In this document: in pieces, positions 1 through 10,160 of the stretch
How positions within the stretch are numbered: the first letter of the stretch is position 1
Layout: each line of letters begins with the position of its first letter
Origin: Gambelia wislizenii
Taxonomy: Eukaryota; Chordata; Lepidosauria; Squamata; Crotaphytidae
Assembly (NCBI GenBank): GCA_030847615.1
Contig: JAUMIR010000001.1
Location: forward strand, 384,816,687-384,880,686
Direction of reading: 5' to 3'
DNA length: 64,000 bases
Made by a program: the position numbers and the translations under genes
Notes under the pieces: generated by a model
Told to the model about the DNA's origin: nothing
The model's input: only the letters and a program-made list of their open reading frames with translations
Databases searched by the model: none

Positions 1-1139
1 TTTTGAAAAGTTCAGTGCAACACCCACCTCTCTTACCTACTTAGCTATGCAAATTAATATAATTTAACAATGTTACTGCCTCACAAATGGCAAATGGCAA
101 GAACTAAGGGAAGTTATTGTATGAGATTTGTAGGAACTAGTTGCTCATCTTAATTCTGCATGCCCCTGGTGAGGTCTTCCTGCATTGTTTTCATGATGTA
201 AGGCTGGGATTGCACAAATTCGATGGTAGACATGGGGGTCTAAAGTGAATTTTTACTCCATTTTAATGGACTGTCATTCTGGAGGAAGGATGTTGAAATG
301 TAAAACAGGAGCTTCAGAAGACTTTCACGCATCAGTTTATTTTACAGCAAAATGGTGCCATGGTTTGTTTGTCATTTGGTGTCAGGCATGTGAGGTAGCT
401 CCTGGAATTTTTCCAAATGTGGTGACAATTTGGTTGTGGGCTTCTGAATTTACAATTTACAAATGGTCTATTCCTGGTTACAATATGATCCTATTCAGTG
501 TCATTAATTTGCTCATATCTAGATCCCCTCATGCCATGTGCCTGGTCGAAGCCTTCAAGGTTAGAGGGCTCCAGTATAATGTCTTGTTCTCTATGAGACA
601 TACAACTTGGACAACAATGGTTGACTATCAGTTGGAGCAGTTTCATCAGCTGGCTCTGGCCACTTGGTGGAGTAAGGCCATGAGGGCTATTGAGTTGTCT
701 TTGGCAGTATAAGAGGGTATATAGAGTCTTCCCAGTTGAAGTAATAGTAAAGACTCTTCAAAGTAATTCAATTGAGGGTAGCTTGCTGCTATGGCCTTTT
801 GAACTAAGTTCCAGAGGTATGGTGATTCTGCTATTGAATTCTGAGGAAGATGCTGGAGAGCTGGACAAGGGAAGTTGGCAAAGTCTAGGACACATGGGAA
901 TGTATTTCACTTATTATCCTGAGAGGCCTACAGGCTACATGGCAGATACTTAAAACAAGTTCTTTGAACCCTCGTTGTATAATGGAGATAGTTTTACTGC
1001 CTTCTTTGATGCACCTTTTATAAGTGAGTTTGTGGCAGCATCATGGATGGATTGGTCAGATAAGGGTTTTAGAGTTGAAAGATATGCACCTTATGAATAA
1101 AAGAGGGCACAAAACTGAAGTCCAACTGGGTATTGCACC
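1..1139. other. No gene recognised; possible upstream part of a decayed retroelement
   Basis: Two open frames on the + strand (245-712 and 690-953) have no recognisable motif and no codon pattern that I can defend. Because a tyrosine recombinase remnant starts just downstream on the same strand, this stretch could be a decayed upstream part of the same retroelement (reverse transcriptase or RNase H), but I see no RT motif in it. Inference only. Confidence 0.3.
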
Positions 1140-2330
1140 AGCCAGGCTAATTATCCAGTGAGGGCTTTGAAAGAGTATGTGGAACTGAGAGATGAGTGAG
1201 AAGGATCCTTGTTCTGTCATGAAGGCCAGTACCCATTGACCAAATACTAATTTGGGGCAGTGACTAATTGAGCTCCCCCCCCCACCAGCCACCCTTCAAT
1301 TTGATTTTGATAAGTGGAAATTTGAACTCATTCCTTTCAGATTGGGTCAGATTTACCAGCCACTGCATGGACTATGGATCTGGGACATTTGAACAGTGTA
1401 CAGGTTGAGATGGTCCAATTTCCAAGTCTTATCTATGGCCATTTAAGAAGCAGTGTTTATTGTTTAATATTTTTCGTTCATTGTAGGTTTATAGGAAGAG
1501 CCTGGTATTAATATGTGGCCACAGCATGAACATCTTGGCTGCCAGGCAAACACTTTGGATCTCAGCTCAGAATGAGTTAGATGGCAGCCATTTCAGAAAT
1601 AGCATTGATAGTTAACATACCTTGTTTTTGTTAGAGGTTTTACATGGTCTAAACGTGAGGAGGCTGTTAATATATGGCCACAACATGGAGCAATTGAGGC
1701 TGAATGACCCAGAGGGCATGGTGAAGGATCTATCCGAAGTATTGGGTGTTGTATATCCTTGGCTTACAAGTTATGTTCAGCCTCTTAAATGTTTCTGGCT
1801 GGAAAGTTGGTTGGTCCTGACCTGTGCCCCAGACCCAGAACTGCCATTTTGGGGTTCAATTGGGGTTGAGCCATGGTGGAGTAGCTTGGAATGAAAGGCC
1901 TTCATTGGTTTGTTACCTTTGCTATTTGAGGAGTGCAGTGGACCTCCTCCTCATGTTTTGGTTATTTAGTGGGAATGACTTGGACTTGCTGAATAGCAAG
2001 GCCCTTATTGCCCAGGCTCCGCATTATCTCTGGGTTATTCAGAGTAGATTGCCAGGAATAAACCTGATATAGTCTCCTATTTTGCCACACTAAATTTGAT
2101 CGGGAGAAGGGAATCACTGATGTCTTGACCTAGCCCATAGAAGGATGAATAGGGAGATTCAGAATGCACTAAATAATGTGTTGGACCACTTCCTTCCTAA
2201 TCTCATCATAGTTTTTTGGTGGTTGGAGCTCTATGAGGCTGATGGCATGCATTTATCTGAAGAGGGTAATATGTTATTTCTGGGAGACCTGCTAGGGGGT
2301 GAGAGCCGTATTGGCTGGCCTCATGGGGGT
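1140..2330 (+). pseudogene. DIRS/Ngaro-like retroelement remnant: tyrosine recombinase followed by SGNH hydrolase
   Basis: Translation at about 1,149-1,250 gives a block of the form YPVRALKEYVELRD..LFCHEG followed by PLTKY, which matches the central part of tyrosine recombinases of vertebrate DIRS/Ngaro elements (pattern YPV.AL..Y...R...LF.H..G.PLT). A weaker match to the catalytic FRLG..HGL...RW block follows to about 1,460. Downstream, the + strand shows the landmarks of an SGNH esterase: ICGHS near 1,520, a GNDL block near 1,970, a W-S-P-I-L-P block near 2,070, MNREI at 2,145 and DGMHLSEEGN near 2,250-2,275. The order recombinase then hydrolase is known in YR retroelements of fish, frogs and reptiles. 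The recombinase integrates the circular cDNA; the role of the hydrolase is not established. Many stops and frameshifts make this a dead copy. The class is fairly sure; DIRS versus Ngaro is not. Confidence 0.6.
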
Positions 2331-2815
2331 AAGGGACTAAACAGACACTTGTCCCTTGCCCATGGCAGATAGCAGGAGGACAATATAAGAGTTATGTTGG
2401 ACACCTTGGAACACTTTTGGTGAAGGTTAGTGCTCTGGAACTGCCTTTTAAAGTTCTGGGGCCTGGGGGACAGGGAAAGAGCCTACTCTTGAGGTGGACC
2501 TGGGGGTTTTCCTCTCACTTATAAAGGCTGGGACTTGAGGGGGTGCCCTTGGTTTGCCTTCCAGTAGATGGCCAGCTGGTGAACAACCCATTTATTGGCT
2601 TGCCCTTGGGGCTCAGATGTTTCACCCAAGGGAAGGCTGGGAAGGTAGTCAAGGGGTGACATCTGGCCCCAGCTGATCCCACATCAGGTTGCTCCCCCGC
2701 CCCTGCTCCTTTCCAGGTTAAGATAACTTAAATAGATTCTAGATCAAATAAAGTGGTCCTTATTTAACCTAACTTTCCATGTCTGGTCTGTTACCCTAAG
2801 AGGTGGGGGTGCTTT
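2331..2815 (+). mobile_element. Probable 3' untranslated end of the YR retroelement remnant
   Basis: No coding motif. A canonical AATAAA signal lies at 2,747-2,752, about 400 bases after the hydrolase remnant, in the right orientation for it. Assignment to the element is by position only. Confidence 0.35.
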
Positions 2816-4801
2816 GAGACTCACCTGTGCTGCCAAAAATCTATCTATGGGAATTATTAGCACAAATAGTATGCCTGCAAGAGGAGGGTAACTGTGGGGA
2901 TTTTTTCACCTAGGAATACTAGTACTAACTGCAGAGAACTCCAGGTTAAAGTGAAATGAAGTGTTTTTATTGGAGATAACACAAAATGCACTCACACACA
3001 CAACACACATTCTTAAGAACCTCACAAGGCTATCAGGGACTAAGGCAGAAAGACTGGATAGTGGGAGAGATTTGGTGAAAATAGGGAGATAGTTAACAGT
3101 CTTGAAGAGTGAATTACTCAGTGAGAAGTCTGAGTGTGGTTCTGATCCGGATGTGTGCCAAGAAAAGAGTGGCTGAGTCCACAGTGGCACACTTGTCTAT
3201 TGTTGAGGGACTAATATTTATACCCTGCTTCTTATCCTGAAGGGGTACTCTGGCTAGGACAAAGCATAGATGGGTTTTCCCACCAGGTAAACGTAGGAAA
3301 CCAAAACTTACATGATTGCATTAATGGCTGGGAGATTGGAATTGATAGGTTTATGACAACCTTGCAATGCAGGACAGGAAGGTGTTCTTAGGGGAGATTT
3401 CCTTGGGATTTGGGTTGGAAAGGTCACTTGATTGTTTAGGTTGGGTAAGTCATTGCTGAGGTGCCCAAGAAGGAATTTGTGCATATCTCCTTAATGCCTT
3501 CATTTACAAAGGAGCTTCCTCACAATCCAAGTATGGGCTTGCTTGCTAAAATATTTCTAAGACATATTCCAGGTCCTTATGACCTATACCTGATATCTTT
3601 TTGGATCACCCAGGTCAACCTGACCTCTAGAAGCATCCAATATTTCCAATTATGAGATATCATAGGGAGGGGGTGGTAAGGCAGGCTAACAGATCTTGTT
3701 ATTCCTTGATTGGTCATCAATTAACAGCTACTGAGCAATGTACCTGTCCTGTTAGGGATTATATGAGGTATTCAGTGATGGTTACCATCTAAATACTTCA
3801 TATTTGACAGATGTGAAATGGTCAAGCAGATGGAATTTTTTTGTATGAATTATATTTCAACTGTTTAACTTCAATTACGATGAAAATTCTTGGGAGCCAA
3901 AATAAAGAGCCATTTTATAGATTCTCTTATTGATAATAACTTTTTATTGGCATGCAAAATTATATTGGTATCACTAGTCTATGAATACCTACTTTTTATT
4001 ATCTTTACTAAGGTGCCAGTACATCATTTTCATTTTACTAGATGTAATGGTTGCCTGACACATTTCAACTTTTTGTTTTAGTTTTGCCTTTCTCCTTCCC
4101 CTCCTTTTCCTATATAACCCAGCTAGTTGCATCTAGCTAGACTTGACTTGTGGGATTATCACACAATTTGTGACATGCTTTCAGTGATTCTGAAGAGAAG
4201 CCCACACGCTCTTTAGTGAGAAAAGATAAAGCATAGGGGAAGGCAATTTCCAGACATCCTCCCTAGTCTCTTTGCAGGCAGTAACAAAAGTCAGTTCAGC
4301 AAGATATTATTTTGCTTGCTCTGTTTCATTTCTCCTCTGTGTATGAGCCTTGAGTCCCTTTAATGCATGCTTGAGATCTTCTTGTATCTTTGCAGCCCAT
4401 AGTGGGGTGAAGGTGGCAGTTCTTCTGATTTTGCTAGCCCATTTCATCTGGTACATATGAATTCTCTCCCACCTTTTTATTCAGATTCATTACCAATGGG
4501 AAGCAAATCTGAAAACAGAGTTTATAGAATACAGGCTTTGTGTATTCTTATAAAATAAAGCATCAGATCCCCTGACTACATAACAATTAAAGTTCCCATC
4601 CCCACATTCCCACTTTCTGCAAATCCATTAAAAATAATAACAGTTTAGGGGGTGAAATGTTACCATTTCCTTTTGAAGCCTGAACTATTCATAATAAGGC
4701 TATTCATAATATTTGGATGTGCCTTAATACAGGGTGCCATTAGACATTGCTGTAATACCACCTGCTAGGACAGTCCCTAATACAGACCCACTACTAAAGA
4801 G
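2816..4801. other. Unannotated stretch, nothing recognised
   Basis: AT-rich sequence with scattered short open frames that have no family features. A short CA-rich run lies near 2,993-3,009. I see no transposon ends or RNA gene here. Confidence 0.4.
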
Positions 4802-4981
4802 ATCATAGAATCATAGAAGAATCATAGAATTGCAGAGTTGGAAGAGACCACGAGGGCCATCCAGTCCAACCTCCCTGCCACACAGGAAATCACAATCAAA
4901 GCATCCCCGACAGATGGCCATCCAGCCTCTGTTTAAAGACCTCCAAGGAAGGAGACCCCACCACGCTCCGAGATGAGAGCT
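4802..4981 (-). mobile_element. CR1 LINE 3' end (truncated)
   Basis: Starts with the CR1 3' terminal motif in reverse (tandem 'atcatagaat' with 'gttggaagagacc'), then the complement of the last part of the CR1 coding and untranslated region, including the 'ggccatccagcctctgttta' block. The same block ends the CR1 copies at 13.25, 15.2, 27.0 and 54.9 kb. 5' truncation is normal for LINE insertion. Confidence 0.85.
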
Positions 4982-5029
4982 TGTGTGTGATGGTGGTTTA
5001 AGTGACAGACATACAACTCTGGAGACCAA

Positions 5030-5598
5030 GGACTTTATCAGACACAGCAAATGCGTTGTCATGAGGACACCTAATGATTGCAAAAGGGCACACATACCAG
5101 GCAACATTGTCCTTTCACTATCATATCTTGTTAAAAAGATGTCCTATTTTATTGATGACCCAAGCCGTCAATAGATTGGCCGTGGTGCTTTGTTGCTGGC
5201 ATTGCTGGCGTTTGAAACCTCACACCATTGTACTCACATGAATACAGCATCAATGAGCAACCACTTCCAGGTGAGATCATGAGAGCCATGTAGGGGGCAC
5301 TCTTTTTATGCCTCCCCATACTTGGAACTTTTTAAGTGTGTTTTTGTGCTTGTGTGAACTTTTTATGTCTTTATCTTATTTTAATTTTTAAATTTCCCAC
5401 ACTAGCATCTTTGCACAACAATCGGCGAGGTCTCAACTCTGGAAGTAAACAGAGCATCGTTTGCACTCAGTTATTGCTGGGGAAGCCTCATTGACACTGC
5501 TCAATATAAGTGTGGTAGGGGGGTTCTTTTGCCAGCATAAAAATGCCACAATTTATGCCTACAAAAGAACAGTAACATGAGATGGTCTGATAAAGTCC
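5030..5598. mobile_element. Miniature TIR element (about 570-bp family), PIF/Harbinger-like
   Basis: Left end GGACTTTATCAGACAC and right end GTCTGATAAAGTCC are inverted copies. The flanks CAA (5,027-5,029) and CAA (5,599-5,601) form a 3-bp target duplication, the length used by PIF/Harbinger transposases. Rejoining the flanks restores a normal SINE B box (accagg-type junction). No coding capacity. Related copies: 7,590-8,166, 44,996-45,571, 55,157-55,706 and 63,366-63,930. Confidence 0.75.
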
Positions 5599-5615
5599 CA
5601 AGGTTTGAATCCCTG

Positions 5616-6493
5616 CAGGGCCGGCTTAACCATACCTCCAAATCAGCATCTGCGGGGGGGGGGGGCTCACAGCCAGGGGGCCCCCTCCTGCTGGCTTTTA
5701 AAAAACAAAAACCAAAAACAAAGCATCTCCCAAACTAGAAAGAGAAAGCGAAAGAAGGACCTGCCCTCCCTGTCTGGCTGAAGCTGGAGTGAGTTTGCTG
5801 CTCCCTCACCCCCTCCTCCCACAGTCATCAAAAGGCAAGCCAGCCAGGCATGTGTCGGAGAGGGATGAGTGTGTGAAAGAGAGGAGGGGGGAGGGAAGCA
5901 AGTGTGAGGGTCATCTCTTTCTCCCCTGCTCTCTCTTCAGAAAGGGCCTCTTTTTTTCTTTTCTCTCTTTCTTCCCTTTTCTTCCTTCCACATAGATCCC
6001 CTCCACCCCATCATTCCAGCTGCTTTTAACCTGTCTTGGTTCCTCTCCCCTCCCTTTCCCCCTTGGTCTTCTTCAGCTTCCTGAAGAAGCTGAAGAAGTG
6101 CATCACACTGCTAACTCATAGTTAATTGCTAAACTAAATTATTGGTGGCAGATTATGTAATACACTAGGCCCCCCTTATCCACTGGGGTTTGGTTCTGGG
6201 GGGCATGGATACTGAAAACTGTGGATAATAGTGAACACCATTGAAAATAATGGGATTTCTGGTTTACTGCCTTTGAGGACCTAAAAAATGGCTATAGAGG
6301 ACACATTTTCTAGGAAGACTCTATGGTAGGTGTGCTGTTTTGTGTCCCATGGATAATGAATCTGTGGATACAGGGGTCCTACTGTAATCTGAACATCCTG
6401 TATTGTGAATAGGTTAGGTTACATTGACCTGAAATAAACATATGGGGCCCCCAAAATAAAGCATTGCAGGAGGCCCCAAAATTCCTTAAACCG
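5616..6493. mobile_element. Non-autonomous hAT-like element
   Basis: Left end CAGGGCCGGCTTAA and right side CCTTAAACCG are inverted copies of the end seen intact in the element at 54,694-54,923. The two copies also share internal sequence ('gacctgaaataaacatatgg', 'aaaataaagcattgcag'). The right terminus has lost its last bases together with the expected 8-bp duplication; the SINE resumes directly at CTGCTTGG. It holds a G/C-homopolymer tract near 5,655 and a pyrimidine-rich core (5,760-6,080), and itself carries a pogo-like insertion. Confidence 0.65.
6163..6384. mobile_element. pogo/Tigger-like miniature element inside the hAT-like element
   Basis: Left end CACTAGGCCCCCCTTATCC and right end GTGGATA...GGGGTCCTACTG are inverted copies, flanked by TA on both sides (6,161-6,162 and 6,385-6,386). 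TA duplication and this kind of end are typical of the pogo/Tigger branch of Tc1/mariner. 222 bp, no coding sequence. Confidence 0.7.
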
Positions 6494-6646
6494 CTGCTTG
6501 GCCATGAAAAACTGCTGGGTGGCCTTGGGCAAATCACACTCTCTGAGTCCCAAAAGAAGATGACAACAAATTCCCTCTTAACAAATCTTGCCAAGAAAAT
6601 CTCATGGTAGATTCACCTTAGGGTCACCATAAATCAGAAACTACTT

Positions 6647-6915
6647 TTATTTATTTATTTATTTATTTAGGTATTTATACCCCACCCTTCAGCCACAATG
6701 ACTATCAGAGCAGCTTACAAATTGATTTTAGCAATAGCAATTTACATATCTACACTGCATTAAGCAGTTTCCAATGTGTATTAGCTAATTGCTCCCACAT
6801 GCCAGGTACTCATTTTACTGACCTACAAAAGGATGGAAGGCTGAGTGAACCTTGGAGCCGGCTGGAATCAAACTTGCAACGTGGTGGCTTGCAGTACTGG
6901 CATCTTGAAGGCATG
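6647..6915 (-). mobile_element. SINE with tRNA-like head and LINE-like tail
   Basis: A (TTTA)n run at 6,648-6,670 and 'tatttataccccacccttcagcc' correspond, in reverse, to the tail; the region near 6,860-6,890 contains the complement of a B box (ggaatcaaact). The copy at 11,821-12,072 is clearly the same family. On the - strand the order is tRNA-like head, body, then the 'ggggtataaataa' tail, which resembles L2 3' ends and suggests mobilisation by an L2-type LINE. Confidence 0.65.
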
Positions 6916-7589
6916 CGACAATGACAACATTAATGAGATTAATTCTTTCTCTTTAGTGAATAGTGATGATAAATTCAGACTTATACCATGCCCCCTTTAC
7001 CAAAAAAATGGTCTGTACAATACAAAAAGCTGAAAGCCCAAAATCAATAGAAAAACGGTCAACTATAATCTGTATCCAAGAGGTTACAAAATTTTAAAGT
7101 CTCAGAAGATAAAACAGGTCGCTCTGCACAAGAAAAACATAAGAGTACACACCAAGTGAACCTCTGTAGAGAACATTCCAAACGTGGGGAATGAAAAGGC
7201 CACTGAAAAGGCCCTTGCCAGGTGAACTCAGAGGAGAGGTTCTAATAGGAATCCAGTGATTATCAGAGTAGAAATGTAAATGTTCATGTTCTCCAGGCAC
7301 ATCCAGACTGATTGAGAAGTCCCAGATTTTGTTTCTGTTCCTTTCAAATTTTTATAGGTTTAAAATAAACTGACCTGGGAACCTGGTGTAAAAAGTCTCT
7401 GATCATACCGGGAGCTGACAGAAAATATTCTGGATAAAGAAAATGTGTATGGATCTACAAAATAAGATCAGAAAGATCAGAAACAAAATCTGGGATTTTC
7501 TGGTATTTTTAATGAATCTTCATGTGCTCATTCATCCTCACAGGCAAGAACAAATATTTCCTGTTCTCCTCATTGGATGAGAATACTAA
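6916..7589. other. Unannotated stretch; possible weak antisense L2-type tail
   Basis: The part from about 6,960 to 7,330 has the flavour of an antisense L2-type 3' region (a conceptual - strand peptide with a GLFSG...VWN pattern), but the match is too weak to call. Nothing else recognised. Confidence 0.25.
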
Positions 7590-8166
7590 GGGGATTATCA
7601 GATGTGTCAAAAATGGTGTTATGACAACGTCATGAGATTGCAAAAGGGCTTCATTATCAGACGATGTTGTTCCCCATCATCTCCCAAGCGTTTTGCTGCC
7701 ATTACAGGGACATTCCTTTTTATTGTTGGGGAGAAGCCAGCAATTGATCTCCCATGGCATTTCCATTCTGGATTTGCCTGTGTGCGATACATCCTGTTTT
7801 GCTGGTGAGGTTCCAGCATCAATGGGCAGTCCTGCCAGAACACTTCTGGGTGAGATTGGGACATCCAGGTAAGCTACCTTCTTTTTTGTACCCTCCCCGA
7901 GTTACTTGTAATGCTTTTAGTGTGTGTAGGTGCTTGGTGTCACTTTTTTGTGTTTATTTTTATTTTTTTAATTTCCCGCACTGGCCTTTTCTTGTGAGAA
8001 TGGGAGGGATTTAACTCCAGAAAGTGAACAGAGTCTGTTAGAGCTCCATTCACTCCTGGGCTGCCTGAATGATAGGAGGGAAAGTAAGTGTGTATGTGTG
8101 GGGGGGTATTGTGCTGGGACAGGGACAGGACAAGAACGCTTTTTGTGTTCCTGTCTGATAATCTCG
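7590..8166. mobile_element. Miniature TIR element (about 570-bp family)
   Basis: Left end GGGGATTATCAGATGTG and right end CTGTCTGATAATCTC are inverted copies. Internal landmarks ('attgcaaaagggc', 'aatgggcagt...cacttctgggtgagat', 'acatccaggtaagc', the C-rich/G-rich right part) match the copies at 44,996 and 63,366. Flanks (TAA, TTT) do not form a clean duplication, so the exact ends may have drifted. All open frames inside are chance frames. Confidence 0.65.
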
Positions 8167-8254
8167 TTTGATTTCTGCAGTTTCCTATCACTATTCATGC
8201 TTCACTGATGGGCAGCATTCAGGAAATATTCTATGCCTAAACTGTGTTTTCTAT

Positions 8255-8390
8255 GGGCTTTTTTCTGTTCAGAAAACAAGTATTCTGTACAGATATATTT
8301 GTGTTTCTCTCGATGCAGAAAACAGGTTTTCTGTACATATATATGTTTTTGTGCTGGAAACACGTGTATTACTGTGCAGAAATTCAATGT
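8255..8390. repeat. Degenerate tandem repeat with internal palindromes
   Basis: Imperfect repeats of about 55 bp built around the dyad 'cagaaaacaggttttctg'. A similar 'gaacagaaaaca' series, shorter, is seen at 34,290-34,350. The type is unknown. Confidence 0.4.
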
Positions 8391-9639
8391 TCTCTGTCTA
8401 AGAAAGGGGCAGTTAGTTTCTCACAGGACAGAGGCAGGCTGGATTTCATGGGAAGTTTCTTTTTTGTTGCTAATGGAGTTAAATTCTCATATTACCTGTC
8501 ATTTATTGCCCTATGTACCTAGTCCTCACATTTCCAAGAAGTGGCCTCTACCTGCATTGAGATCCCTGCAGACTGTCTTAACTCACAACAGAACAAAAAA
8601 TCTGAAAGAAAAATGTAGGTCTGCGACTCTAAAATAATCACTTTCCTTCTTCTATATGATTTTTAATATCTTTGCTTGATAAAGAAGCCAGTGTGAAACT
8701 TTGAAAGTTTGCATAATATGTTTTGTGCATTATAGTTGGCCCAATAAAGGTATCACTGTTTTGTGGGTTTTGAATTTTGTTGTATTGTGCAGAAAAATAT
8801 TCCCCCAACTATAAAGAAACCTTGTGGCTGCCTGTATTCTTCCTGGTAGAGTTTCCTGAGCATTGAAAAACCCTTTCCTTAGCTAGATATTCTTTTCAAT
8901 TTTAAGTGGTCTAAGGGCAGACACCTCTGGAGGCAGGCAATCCTTCTGTGGAATTGGAGTTGTATCTGTTGCCAGTACTAAATGGTTTTGATATAATCCA
9001 AAAGTATTTCCATGAAGCCATGAAACTATATGGTTATCAAATGTAACTAAGTGCCACTGAAATAAATGGAACAAATTGATCACAACTCAGTCAGATACTA
9101 TTCTATTACTTCCAGCTTAACATACTCATGAATTTAGCTTGATTGCTAAATATTTTACCCTATTTTTTCCAACCACCAAAAAATCCAGTGTTCCCAGGTC
9201 AACACCCTATGAACAAAATTGGATCTTCCAATACTATAGTTATGGCACCACCATAATCCTAATCTGGAATGTTTGTCTGTGTTGATAGAGGCTAAATATC
9301 AACACTGGGAACTTGCTAACATGGAAATTGGGGATATAGCTCCTGTGCTTCATTATATTGATACTAATTGATGAGGTAGATCTCATGTTTTGACAAAACA
9401 TGTGCCCTGATGGATACACCAACCATACTTGATTGCAAAGGATTTCCTAGTTGTTTCAGTAGAGAGGCACATTACTACAGAGTTTGGGCATCTTTATTGA
9501 ATTGAGTGGTAAAGCCTCCATGTGTGGATAAAAATCAAATCCTCCACATATACATCCAAATTCATCTACAGCTCTGGTTGGGAGCATATGTTTTATATTT
9601 TCAAAGTACTTGCTTTTTTCTGAGTAGTGCTATTACAAT
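8391..9639. other. Unannotated stretch
   Basis: Mostly AT-rich. Around 8,690-8,760 there is a 'gttggcccaataaaggtatcac' block with an AATAAA, which looks like the 3' end of some retroposed sequence; I cannot name it. No supported gene. Confidence 0.3.
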
Positions 9640-10160
9640 TAAGAGCCGTAATGTGACGGAGAGGCTGACAAGACTGGTCAAGCCTACTGATCATTACCCC
9701 TTCCTTTTGGTCCATATGGGAACCACTGATACTGCAAGGCACAGCTTTCCGAAGATCAGAAGAGATTATGAGGCTCTGGGGAGGAAGCAGAAAAAAATGG
9801 ATGCACAGGTTGTCATCTCATCCCTTTATGCCAGTTGAAGGGCATGGTACAGGGAGGGAAAATAGCCGGCGTAAACAATTGGCTCCGTAGATGGTGTCGC
9901 AGAGAACAATTTGGATTCTTGGATCATGGGCTGCGCTTCCATGAGGGGGGACTTCTGGCAAGAGATGGGGTGCATCTCACGCCAGTTGACAGAAATGTTT
10001 TTACCTACAGTCTCAAGAAATTGATCGGGGGGGGGCTTTAAACTGAGTCATATGGGGGAGGGAGACAGTATTCTGCAAGGCAAAAGGGCTGGAGAAAATA
10101 GTCAAACTGTCATAGAGGGAACAAGGCAAACAGTGCAAGGACCCAACAGTGGGAGGCAAA
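9640..10160 (+). pseudogene. CR1 LINE ORF1 remnant (esterase-type domain)
   Basis: Translation at 9,650-10,040 gives ...LLVHMGTTDTARH... and then ...GLLARDGVHLTP..., matching the GTND and DG-HL blocks of the SGNH-type esterase domain in CR1 ORF1. In the family, ORF1 is an RNA-binding protein that accompanies the LINE RNA. The GTND block reads GTTD here. A stop at 9,836 and the frame change between 9,838 and 9,841 show decay. It is followed on the same strand by ORF2 of the same element. Confidence 0.65.

Larger units (their letters stand above)
4982..6646 (+). mobile_element. tRNA-headed SINE, interrupted twice
   Basis: Head with an A-box-like TGGTGGTTTAAGTG (about 4,990) and, after an insertion, a B-box-like GGTTTGAATCC (5,602-5,612). 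The body resumes at 6,494 with 'tggccatgaaaaactgctgg' and 'ttgggcaaatcacactctct', and ends near 6,646 after 'gggtcaccataaatcagaaa'. The same body is seen in the SINE at 38,646. RNA polymerase III would drive such an element from its internal boxes; the split boxes here rule out activity. Two DNA elements (5,030-5,598 and 5,616-6,493) break it. Confidence 0.75.

Noticed and set aside
245..953. Two overlapping + strand open frames near the window start
   Set aside because: No motif, no match to a family I know, and composition as in flanking non-coding DNA.
4990..5612. A functional tRNA gene
   Set aside because: A- and B-box-like words belong to a SINE head, are separated by a 569-bp insertion, and no cloverleaf can be drawn.
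7602..8637. A cluster of short open frames on both strands
   Set aside because: They lie in a miniature inverted-repeat element and in a degenerate repeat; frames on opposite strands mirror each other.
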